Part shown: positions 1 to 10,286 of the stretch, piece after piece
Layout of the letters: each line of letters begins with the position of its first letter
Position numbering within the stretch: position 1 is the first letter of the stretch
Assembly (NCBI GenBank): GCA_036345935.2
Contig: JADWOT020000002.1
Coordinates: 2,824,692-2,888,691, forward strand
Direction of reading: 5' to 3'
From: Taenia hydatigena
Taxonomy: Eukaryota; Platyhelminthes; Cestoda; Cyclophyllidea; Taeniidae
Length of the DNA stretch: 64,000 nt
The notes under the pieces: generated by a model
What the model saw: only the letters and a program-made list of their open reading frames with translations
Databases searched by the model: none
What the model was told of the DNA's origin: nothing
Made by a program: the position numbers and the translations under genes

Positions 1-905
1 TGTGTCGACACTAGGTAATCTGCAACCGACCCATTCCCGTAAAGCGTCTTTGCACATTGACGTGTCAGGTAGTGATTTTGAAGCAAATTAACCACGTACT
101 CAGTTGCTGACTTTTTGGCTGGGTCAATCAAGTTTCATTTCACAACTTATTCAAAGGATCGAAATTCAACTAATTTATGAGTAATGGATTAGCATATTCG
201 ATAATAAAGACTAACATCCAAAGTTCCTAAAAGAATCCTTACCTTATTATCTAATCAGCACGTCCACATATCCTACCAAGCCAGCCTGGGAAGCCAACCA
301 TTGCACTTGCATTACTTGGAAGTGTTAAATGCTAGTGGACTGTGCCAAAATTGAATGCAAGTGCATGAGCTTTGAAATCCACTCCTCTAATATTCTTCTT
401 TAAAACAATACATAGGCAGGTATCGCGTTGCGATACTTAAGTAAGGTGTTGAACAACAGTGAGAATAACCGCTAACTTGTTAAAGATGAGGGAATTTTAC
501 TTGGTCAAAACAAGGCAACGACCTCAAACTAGAGCTACACTACCCTGATTTGTTCCGCCAGTTCACCAGCAAATGGAAGCGCGACAGTAGCAATTAAGGC
601 CCACAGAACTCGTGCAGTGCACCTCAATATGACAGCTACAATGCTCAAACACACCCGGCTGACTAACAATCAACATGACACTACCTTTTACATATGATTG
701 GGAGATGCGGTGTCACCTGGGATGGATACCTCAAACACTGGGTACATTAGCCACACTAATAAAGCTGCGTTGTGCAGAGATCAGAGGCACAATTTCCACA
801 TCGGGACGTCTACTCTTCAACATAGGTCATGAATTACTGAGGAAGGGTCGGGAGAGCCCGTGCTCTTCCAACGCGGCAAAATGTTGAATCTGACGCTGCG
901 GATCT
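1..905. other. No gene recognised (left edge)
   Basis: I see no exon with good splice borders and no match to the other repeats of the window. The only open frame of note, 675-887 on the plus strand, has no recognisable motif and no supporting splice sites. Confidence 0.4.
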
Positions 906-1031
906 GAGCTCTGACAACAGTGAATTTTTCCTGCTTGAAGGGTGGCATGCTAGCACTATCAGGGTGCATAATGACAAAGAGAGTAAATGACTAGTTATCA
1001 GGAAGTTATTCTAGTTACTTTCCAGACTGGC
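906..1031 (-). repeat. 3' tail of the repeat element next to the left arm
   Basis: Read on the minus strand, this stretch directly follows the left inverted-repeat arm. It aligns with about 42059-42184, where it also follows arm sequence. Both copies stop matching right after the hexamer GAGCTC (906-911 here, 42179-42184 there), so this is probably the true 3' end of the element. The right arm (ending at 9777) lacks this tail. Confidence 0.75.
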
Positions 1032-4000
1032 AGCACTTTTGAGTGCTAAAAATGAGATAAGAGGAGAGGTCTCTGGGCTAGTGTACAAAAATCGGATGTC
1101 CATATAAGCAGGACAGAGAGAATACCACTCTCCTTTTTTTGCTCACCGTATTATAAATAGGCTTTAAGATGCAATGATTTGTCAGTGCTTTGCCAGAGAT
1201 TACAGCCATTAAGGACTCTAATCCAAGAAGTGAACAGTGTGTATTAAAGTGTGGCACGCGCATGTCACAAATCTGGCGCCATCGGAAACGCGTGCCTCAA
1301 GCAAACCAGAACTCATGCAGAAAACCACTTTTAATGACCTGCGGAGAGTTTGATGCTTAACCTTTGGAATCATCATTATTAAATCGAACTTGCCGCTGCG
1401 AAGTGTGTGCGAAAAGCCAATAGAAAACAAAACCTAATTTGCTTAGCATATACAAAACAATTTATTGCGGTGGTACTGACTTTGAGCTTAGTTAATTGGC
1501 ATAGGAACAAGCCTCAAGTGAGTCAAAAGATGGGGCCTGGCGATTCCTATTCCACTGTGTACGGGATAATCCATACTCAAAATGGGGTAAAATGAGGGAG
1601 AAATTGACGTATGAACTAAAGCCCAGTTCTTTGCAAAACGGATCCGCCGTTGCAGAGCATCAAAATCTTTAAGCTACAGGCTTGAGCGAAAAGGCAATCA
1701 TTGTTTTTGCATAGTTTGTTGCGGAGCTTTTGAAACCACGAAGCACTAGATCTTGTGCTACTCAAAGGAAGCGATTTCGAGTTGCGTGGTCTTATCTCAT
1801 CGTATAGGCCTTCCCTTGAAATGGACGCATGGTTTCATGGCTGCAAGACTACCTGGAGTATGGAGTGCCTCCAGGCTATGGACAGTGGCCACTTGGGAGT
1901 TATAAGCATCAATGCGCACTTCAGTGAATTGGCTTGCTTTTTATAAGCTCTGCTATCTCATACGAAATGACTCGCAAGGCCTGACCTTTTAATAAGACGG
2001 ATTTTACCGGTATCCACGTTGTCATGGCATCCGAGGTAAAAGTTTAACCAGGGTTCACCGAGAAGAAACACATCTGGAGCCCGGACATTGACACGGACTT
2101 TGACTTGTGCGGTCGAACCGCTGCTCTGAATAGGTGCGCACAGACGGGTGCATTAAAAGCTGCTTGGCACACGTCCCCGATTCTCTACGGAACTCAAATT
2201 ACAATAAATATTTAAACTTTGACGGAGTCAAGTGTCTTGAATTCTAAGAAGAAGTCAACAGAGAGAACGCGATGGCTGCTAAGGCGGAACTACATTACTA
2301 CCTGTCCGGGTTGGAATTATCTGCCGCCAAATTGGAGGTCAAATTTGAACTGCTTACTGCTGCTGCTTACGACGTGCCCATGCAATTGATGGGCTAACGA
2401 CTTCGTGATATTTAGAATGCTAGCTTGCCCTTGGATGACGATGAATGATGTTTGAACATGACCACAGCAAGCACATGAATCAGTAATGGGCTTTACCTTT
2501 CGCCCTTTACTCAATGGCTAAAACAATGCGCATTATAGAAAGATTTGCCTGCATATGCGCTTAAGACATTACATATTTGACAAATTAAAGTGGACTCGAA
2601 TCGCACTTAAAAAGCTCTGCATCTACTCCTGCTATAGTAACGCACTACGAGGGCCGATACGAGATTCATAAGTCTGTTTAAAGTGGTTACTCATCTGATT
2701 TAAGAAATAGCTCTTCCAGTGCTGCAAAAGTTAAACAAAGTCCTCAAAACATTTTTATAATTAGTATTTCTAGCATTGGCACAACCTGCTCTATTATCAG
2801 GCCACTAGGGAGTGCTGTGATAGCCGGGTAGGGTTAATTCTGCAAAGATGTGCCCCTCAAATTATGCGCACACTAGTCTTTTCACAATTGCTCCGCCATC
2901 TCTACGCTATCACCCAACATCAACCCCCTACTCTCATTGCTTCAAAGGAGTGCTGAAGGTGCTTTTGAACGCCAGAAGTAAAGCTCCATGTATTCAGCGA
3001 ATTAGCAGTGCTGCTGTGAGAAACAGAGGCACCAATCCATCTACAAGACTGCAAGGATTTGCTTATTTTTTCGACTCTAAGTGTCTTTTCTCTACCACAT
3101 ACTACTGTGTAAAATGACTATAAAATATCGAAGGCGCTAAAATAATCACCTTTTTGGGATTCAAGGCACGTCGCTAAATATGTGTCATAAAAGGCAAAAC
3201 ATTGCGCGTCTGTACAAGCTGTCCTGGGCCAATGACTAATGGTCAGTACAACGCTTCACTACTTTGGCCTTTACTCCGATGACGGTGGAGCATTACTCGA
3301 GGCTACAAGTTGTTCAGCCCTTTTCCATCTGAACTGTCAGCATATGTGGAACTCGAATGCGCGCATTGATGAGGGGTCCCGTGACGAAATGTTCGCTGAC
3401 CAGCTCTGCTGGCTATTTCAACTTAGACAGTTTTGGTGTTCAGTTCATGCGATTTCACTTTGAGCTAGCCTTTATGAATCTCTTTATTTTTGATGGCAAT
3501 AGGAGTAGATGCAGGGTCTGTGCCATTCCAATGGCTCAAGGGAGAGATATGCATTCACGCGAAGAACAAATTAGTTTTGGCAAGGTGTTGCCATGCCTAC
3601 ACCGACAAGGGTGGTAAGCATTAGTGATTCTGACTAAAGGAAACATGTGGTTCTATAAATTGTATAAAAAGACACGCTGCCTACTTAAGGAAGGGAATCA
3701 ATTTATTTGGAGCCACGGATATTTATGCAAATAGGCGCCGATTCCCACCGACGAGTTCCCCAAAGTTAATTTTAAATCTTTCATGATTTGGCACGGCGCT
3801 TCATAAGAAACTTACCTAATCACTCATATGTCTGTAACTGCCTTCGTTCACAGTGGCAGTCTGGATTTTGTCACTATTCAAACATTTGAATTAAAATCGA
3901 CGTTGTAATTGTTTGATGATCTCTGCAGAATCTCCAGTCGCACTAAACGCAACCAGTGACTAGAGCGTATTGGTGCACAGTTCAATACTTTGTTCTTCTG

Positions 4001-4183
4001 GGACTGCGTTCACAGTGTGTAACGTGCTTTCCGGCATTTAGTCAGCAAACACGTCACTTGCTGGTTTCATCAAGCAAAATATTCAAATTTATTTAGCGAA
4101 TCGCTGAAGCAATTTGACTGACATAGATGAAAATTTTTGGCTAGGAACTTGGATGATGCTGTTTACATCAAGTGAAACAAGGC
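1032..4183 (-). repeat. Left arm of a 3.15-kb inverted repeat
   Basis: Position x in this arm pairs with position 10809-x in the right arm (6626-9777). All open frames in one arm recur in the other on the opposite strand. I noticed one base difference (A/G near 1379 and 9430). The arm is non-coding: its open frames are under 90 codons, resemble no known protein, and are not kept open in the diverged copies at 20-23 kb and 40-42 kb. It starts in the 16-base imperfect palindrome AGCACTTTTGAGTGCT (1032-1047). In element orientation the arm reads on the minus strand. It is preceded by segment P (4184-5328), which is not what precedes the arm in the older copies. Confidence 0.95.
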
Positions 4184-5328
4184 TCCATAAGGAGGACTCG
4201 ATATAATGTGTGTCATGCTGTTATGACTTTGTGTTCGGAATGATTCCTACGATTTGTGCTCAAGGCAATGGATTTCGCTACAGAGCGTGGACGTTATGGA
4301 ACCCATTTTGCACTCGAAACAGAAATGGTGCACCAATCATATGGCCCAAGTTAGTCTTTAAAATCTGTGCCGTCGCTAATATAAAATAGGCTGATGCACA
4401 CTGTCGCAAATATGGCGGTCTTCTTGGTTGCCTTCCCTCTTTTACCCTCAAGCTTCTTGAATGAACATGGTGATTCGGTAAGGGCATTTTCATCGGCGGT
4501 CATAAAAGAAGTGAAGTCCATTTCCAGCTTTCGTCTGTCTTGAGCAGGTCTGACGACGTCTCCATGTTCAGATTTGCGCTCAGTGAATTCTTCCCGCTGA
4601 TAACCCATACTTCAACGAAATGTGCATTTCTTTGACGTCAGGTTTAAGAACCATCGATTTTAGCTTGAAATGTACGGCGTAGCATGATTCTCCAAAAAAA
4701 ATTTAATCGTTAAGCAGAAATGTTTGCTGCCGTTATGGGTTGCTGCCTTAATAGTCACCCCTAAAGCCCTAAAGCATCTTCAAATGATGTGAATATCAAA
4801 ATCGCAATACCATTTAGGCTGAATGCTGTGTGCCTTTGGCAACAGATCACCTAGACTCCCCCTGCTGTGCATTTGTCAAGCATCCAACTCTCCGAGTCAC
4901 ATTGGCAGTCCTTAAGCTCTTGCCGTGCTTCAGTAGTGTTCATTATGCCCACGTATTGCGGCGTGTTTCGTCCATCAAGAGCTCTCGACACTATTCACTG
5001 CTGTGGTGAGTCTAGCGACTTGTTCAGCTAAATTGCGCTCAGAATGCAAGTGTAGACTATGATCCTTATATTATTTTATGTGGCGTTTCGTCAAACTCCC
5101 TAATTGACAAGAAGCTAGGTTTCCTCAAAGGTGAGGGAATGCACTCTTCATGTCTTCATCAAGGCTGCATTGATCCCGTTCGATCTGGGACAATAAAGGT
5201 ATCGCAAAGCAATCAGCTCACTTGTGTCAATTTTTGTAGGGACGAAGAGACAAAAAAGAGTAGTGCTGCAACTATGGCAGCTTTAATAAAATTTGCTATA
5301 TGCTGTTGCCTCCATCCCTTAAAATAAG
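4184..5328 (-). repeat. Segment P: spacer half with an exon-like frame
   Basis: This is the left part of the inverted-repeat spacer. About 4190-5060, read on the minus strand, aligns with 13840-14665 on the plus strand at moderate identity. The match includes the flanks of an exon-like frame (4351-4596) as well as the frame itself. No match to segment Q or to the arms was seen. P is probably part of a duplicated gene or an older repeat that came to lie beside the arm when the inverted repeat formed. A second open frame (5139-5327, plus) ends right where Q begins and has no recognisable motif. Confidence 0.65.
4351..4596 (-). CDS. Exon-like frame in segment P, unknown function
   Basis: On the minus strand an AG acceptor (plus CTG at 4597-4599) is followed by a frame of 81 codons and a stop. 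It opens with REEFTERKSE and contains the block DVVRPAQDRRKLEM, then a basic stretch rich in Lys and Arg, then a hydrophobic end (IFATVCISLFYIS). The copy at 14256-14558 keeps the same acceptor position and the same frame, with about 40% of residues shared (for example DVVR..QDRR.L.M and a final I.L..IS). That points to a once-coding exon rather than chance. I do not recognise the family. Whether it is still expressed is unknown, and upstream exons were not identified. Confidence 0.4.
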   Translation of the reverse strand, partial: REEFTERKSEHGDVVRPAQDRRKLEMDFTSFMTADENALTESPCSFKKLEGKRGKATKKTAIFATVCISLFYISDGTDFKD

Positions 5329-6625
5329 TATGTAACCCAGTATAAAGCCACGCAATAGTGCCTTATAACAATAAAAGGTGGGAATTTCGCAGACAGTTAT
5401 GACAAACGTAGCACAAATGTGTGAAAACTGTTGATGAATTGAGCAGCTTCCCTTATCATAGAGTGCGTATTCATCAAAGAGTATTCTTGGGATCCCCGAT
5501 AGTAAACATCAGCTCCTACGGTAGCCAGTACATGTTTGATTGGGTCGCGAGTTAATAAAAGGACTGAAAAGACACTCGGTTTGATTCAAGTCGACACATC
5601 TTACGCAAACTAGTGCACATTTCCCTAAGATTACTTGCTAGGTTGAATGCTCTTTTCATGTGAGAAACAGACTGGAATATTGTACAGCGGTACCAGCTAT
5701 CTACCAGAAATGGTTAAAGATACTTAAGAGGGCTGATGACTTGTGGGTTGTTTGTGCGGTAAGTGTAATACTAGAACCGGTCTCCATTTGCTTCTTATCC
5801 TAATCAAATGACCTCGCCGACTTAATTTTGTAAGACGTCTAGGGCCCACTGCTCGTTTGGCACATTGACACAAACTACACAAACATGTCTGCAGATATTA
5901 CAAGATGTGCACGTAGACCCTTATTATAGGCTATCACCTAAATAGACACTACGCTTCTCTGAACGTGTCTTCACGGGTCAAGCAGGCAGGCCTCGCCGCC
6001 ATATAGACAATGGAAGTGCCACGAATCGAGAGAAGAAAATAACCTTTTCCTTGGCGGCAAACTCAATCCAAAAGCATGATTTTAGAGATGGATGGGAGAG
6101 TCAAAACTCATAGGAAATGCTACTTGTATTTTCTACCAATTCGTCGATGTCACGTACAGGCATAAGAAGTGAATAAAGTGGTGGCTATTATCAGTGCAGT
6201 AAGGTATGCGTCCTCTTCCACATCAGTCATTTCATTCTCAATGCCTTCATTACTATGCCTAACGAGTGCACGGTTCATTTGTAAGAGTGGGACACTGCAT
6301 ACGTAACGATAGCATTCGAAGACAAATTCCGTTTCTTCGCTGACACATTCATTATTCTAATCCGAAATGAATGGCATTTCGTCAACTGCGCCTTACGTTC
6401 AGCTTTTTGGTTTGGCCTGATTTCATCAATCACTTCAGAATCGCTCTCTTGATTAATATTGGTTCAAAGAATTTATGGTGAATGCTCTCGACACTTGCGT
6501 ACATTGATCTATTTCGTTGCGGAAATATGTGATACCATTTTATTGATACTTGTAGAAACTATGCCGAACATGCTATGGGATCGCCTCTTTGTTCATTTGC
6601 CACACGTGTAGATCCAAGTGTTCGC
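5329..6625 (+). repeat. Segment Q: 5' part of the repeat element
   Basis: Q precedes the right arm. The 5329-6050 part aligns closely with 40100-40815. The whole of Q, running into the arm, aligns at lower identity with about 20165-21260. Matching landmarks include the stretch around 5860-5900 with 20530-20570, and the run CTATTATCAGTGCAGTAAGG at 6186 with its match near 20861. Because the 20-kb copy continues smoothly from Q into arm sequence, Q-arm is the ancestral order. No convincing open frame. Confidence 0.8.
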
Positions 6626-9600
6626 GCCTTGTTTCACTTGATGTAAACAGCATCATCCAAGTTCCTAGCCAAAAATTTTCATCTATGTCAGTCAAATTGC
6701 TTCAGCGATTCGCTAAATAAATTTGAATATTTTGCTTGATGAAACCAGCAAGTGACGTGTTTGCTGACTAAATGCCGGAAAGCACGTTACACACTGTGAA
6801 CGCAGTCCCAGAAGAACAAAGTATTGAACTGTGCACCAATACGCTCTAGTCACTGGTTGCGTTTAGTGCGACTGGAGATTCTGCAGAGATCATCAAACAA
6901 TTACAACGTCGATTTTAATTCAAATGTTTGAATAGTGACAAAATCCAGACTGCCACTGTGAACGAAGGCAGTTACAGACATATGAGTGATTAGGTAAGTT
7001 TCTTATGAAGCGCCGTGCCAAATCATGAAAGATTTAAAATTAACTTTGGGGAACTCGTCGGTGGGAATCGGCGCCTATTTGCATAAATATCCGTGGCTCC
7101 AAATAAATTGATTCCCTTCCTTAAGTAGGCAGCGTGTCTTTTTATACAATTTATAGAACCACATGTTTCCTTTAGTCAGAATCACTAATGCTTACCACCC
7201 TTGTCGGTGTAGGCATGGCAACACCTTGCCAAAACTAATTTGTTCTTCGCGTGAATGCATATCTCTCCCTTGAGCCATTGGAATGGCACAGACCCTGCAT
7301 CTACTCCTATTGCCATCAAAAATAAAGAGATTCATAAAGGCTAGCTCAAAGTGAAATCGCATGAACTGAACACCAAAACTGTCTAAGTTGAAATAGCCAG
7401 CAGAGCTGGTCAGCGAACATTTCGTCACGGGACCCCTCATCAATGCGCGCATTCGAGTTCCACATATGCTGACAGTTCAGATGGAAAAGGGCTGAACAAC
7501 TTGTAGCCTCGAGTAATGCTCCACCGTCATCGGAGTAAAGGCCAAAGTAGTGAAGCGTTGTACTGACCATTAGTCATTGGCCCAGGACAGCTTGTACAGA
7601 CGCGCAATGTTTTGCCTTTTATGACACATATTTAGCGACGTGCCTTGAATCCCAAAAAGGTGATTATTTTAGCGCCTTCGATATTTTATAGTCATTTTAC
7701 ACAGTAGTATGTGGTAGAGAAAAGACACTTAGAGTCGAAAAAATAAGCAAATCCTTGCAGTCTTGTAGATGGATTGGTGCCTCTGTTTCTCACAGCAGCA
7801 CTGCTAATTCGCTGAATACATGGAGCTTTACTTCTGGCGTTCAAAAGCACCTTCAGCACTCCTTTGAAGCAATGAGAGTAGGGGGTTGATGTTGGGTGAT
7901 AGCGTAGAGATGGCGGAGCAATTGTGAAAAGACTAGTGTGCGCATAATTTGAGGGGCACATCTTTGCAGAATTAACCCTACCCGGCTATCACAGCACTCC
8001 CTAGTGGCCTGATAATAGAGCAGGTTGTGCCAATGCTAGAAATACTAATTATAAAAATGTTTTGAGGACTTTGTTTAACTTTTGCAGCACTGGAAGAGCT
8101 ATTTCTTAAATCAGATGAGTAACCACTTTAAACAGACTTATGAATCTCGTATCGGCCCTCGTAGTGCGTTACTATAGCAGGAGTAGATGCAGAGCTTTTT
8201 AAGTGCGATTCGAGTCCACTTTAATTTGTCAAATATGTAATGTCTTAAGCGCATATGCAGGCAAATCTTTCTATAATGCGCATTGTTTTAGCCATTGAGT
8301 AAAGGGCGAAAGGTAAAGCCCATTACTGATTCATGTGCTTGCTGTGGTCATGTTCAAACATCATTCATCGTCATCCAAGGGCAAGCTAGCATTCTAAATA
8401 TCACGAAGTCGTTAGCCCATCAATTGCATGGGCACGTCGTAAGCAGCAGCAGTAAGCAGTTCAAATTTGACCTCCAATTTGGCGGCAGATAATTCCAACC
8501 CGGACAGGTAGTAATGTAGTTCCGCCTTAGCAGCCATCGCGTTCTCTCTGTTGACTTCTTCTTAGAATTCAAGACACTTGACTCCGTCAAAGTTTAAATA
8601 TTTATTGTAATTTGAGTTCCGTAGAGAATCGGGGACGTGTGCCAAGCAGCTTTTAATGCACCCGTCTGTGCGCACCTATTCAGAGCAGCGGTTCGACCGC
8701 ACAAGTCAAAGTCCGTGTCAATGTCCGGGCTCCAGATGTGTTTCTTCTCGGTGAACCCTGGTTAAACTTTTACCTCGGATGCCATGACAACGTGGATACC
8801 GGTAAAATCCGTCTTATTAAAAGGTCAGGCCTTGCGAGTCATTTCGTATGAGATAGCAGAGCTTATAAAAAGCAAGCCAATTCACTGAAGTGCGCATTGA
8901 TGCTTATAACTCCCAAGTGGCCACTGTCCATAGCCTGGAGGCACTCCATACTCCAGGTAGTCTTGCAGCCATGAAACCATGCGTCCATTTCAAGGGAAGG
9001 CCTATACGATGAGATAAGACCACGCAACTCGAAATCGCTTCCTTTGAGTAGCACAAGATCTAGTGCTTCGTGGTTTCAAAAGCTCCGCAACAAACTATGC
9101 AAAAACAATGATTGCCTTTTCGCTCAAGCCTGTAGCTTAAAGATTTTGATGCTCTGCAACGGCGGATCCGTTTTGCAAAGAACTGGGCTTTAGTTCATAC
9201 GTCAATTTCTCCCTCATTTTACCCCATTTTGAGTATGGATTATCCCGTACACAGTGGAATAGGAATCGCCAGGCCCCATCTTTTGACTCACTTGAGGCTT
9301 GTTCCTATGCCAATTAACTAAGCTCAAAGTCAGTACCACCGCAATAAATTGTTTTGTATATGCTAAGCAAATTAGGTTTTGTTTTCTATTGGCTTTTCGC
9401 ACACACTTCGCAGCGGCAAGTTCGATTTAGTAATGATGATTCCAAAGGTTAAGCATCAAACTCTCCGCAGGTCATTAAAAGTGGTTTTCTGCATGAGTTC
9501 TGGTTTGCTTGAGGCACGCGTTTCCGATGGCGCCAGATTTGTGACATGCGCGTGCCACACTTTAATACACACTGTTCACTTCTTGGATTAGAGTCCTTAA

Positions 9601-9777
9601 TGGCTGTAATCTCTGGCAAAGCACTGACAAATCATTGCATCTTAAAGCCTATTTATAATACGGTGAGCAAAAAAAGGAGAGTGGTATTCTCTCTGTCCTG
9701 CTTATATGGACATCCGATTTTTGTACACTAGCCCAGAGACCTCTCCTCTTATCTCATTTTTAGCACTCAAAAGTGCT
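6626..9777 (+). repeat. Right arm of the 3.15-kb inverted repeat
   Basis: This is the mirror image of 1032-4183, with one base difference noticed. Here the arm is in element orientation on the plus strand and is preceded by its ancestral neighbour Q. It stops abruptly at 9777, inside the short palindrome (9762-9777). The 40-kb copy and the left arm continue past this point into the 3' tail, so the right copy is 3'-truncated. Sequence from 9778 on is unrelated to the element. The arm carries no recognisable protein. Confidence 0.95.
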
Positions 9778-9921
9778 AACCATTAAGGTCGTCTATTGTG
9801 CAACCATCTCCCTCTGGCAAGATTTTGCGGCACATTGCGTCTCACCGGATCTTGTCAATTATGAAGCAGACCTAAAATTTATAGTTTAGTTCTGCTCATA
9901 CTTCCCGTGCTACTTTAAGCG

Positions 9922-10286
9922 ATGGCTGTGATAAGCGAAATCTATTCAAAGGAGCTAATTACTCCAATTTCTGACCCATTTTTAGACATCGAGGACACCG
10001 AAGCTAACGGTGGTAAAAGTTGTAAGTATTGAAATATAGGAAGAGGTTGTCCAAGCAATATCTGCCTTTACCAGCCAACCCAATTCTCATGAAGCTTGCC
10101 CAAATTGGTGTCATCTCACACTTAAACGATCCCCTTTCAGATCATGCCTTATACATGCAGAGTCAAGCACGCTTCCCGTGAGTTGCTTAAATGTTCGCAG
10201 GCGAAAATGACATGGCTGAAGTGCTGAAATTATTGCAACAAATCGAGTGGTATTCCGCATCTGGTCGCCTCCCATCACGAGTCTAA
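9922..10286 (+). CDS. Two-exon gene for a 61-residue protein, unknown function
   Basis: Exon 1 runs from ATG at 9922 to 10021 and ends in a strong donor (T|GTAAGTATT). Exon 2 starts at 10201 after TTCGCAG and reaches TAA at 10284-10286. The 179-nt intron (10022-10200) is in phase 1, and the joined frame is open throughout, giving 61 residues. The N-terminal half holds an acidic stretch (FLDIEDTEANGG). The C-terminal half is a likely amphipathic helix (DMAEVLKLLQQIEW). There is no signal peptide or membrane segment. The gene lies 145 bases beyond the right arm of the inverted repeat, which may therefore sit in its promoter. I do not recognise the family. It could also be the 5' part of a longer gene if exon 2 has a cryptic donor before its stop. 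Confidence 0.5.

Noticed and set aside
1032..9777. Mirror-image open frames of 60-89 codons in the inverted-repeat arms as genes
   Set aside because: They are duplicated only because the DNA is duplicated. The diverged copies at 20-23 kb and 40-42 kb do not keep the frames open, and no motif is present.
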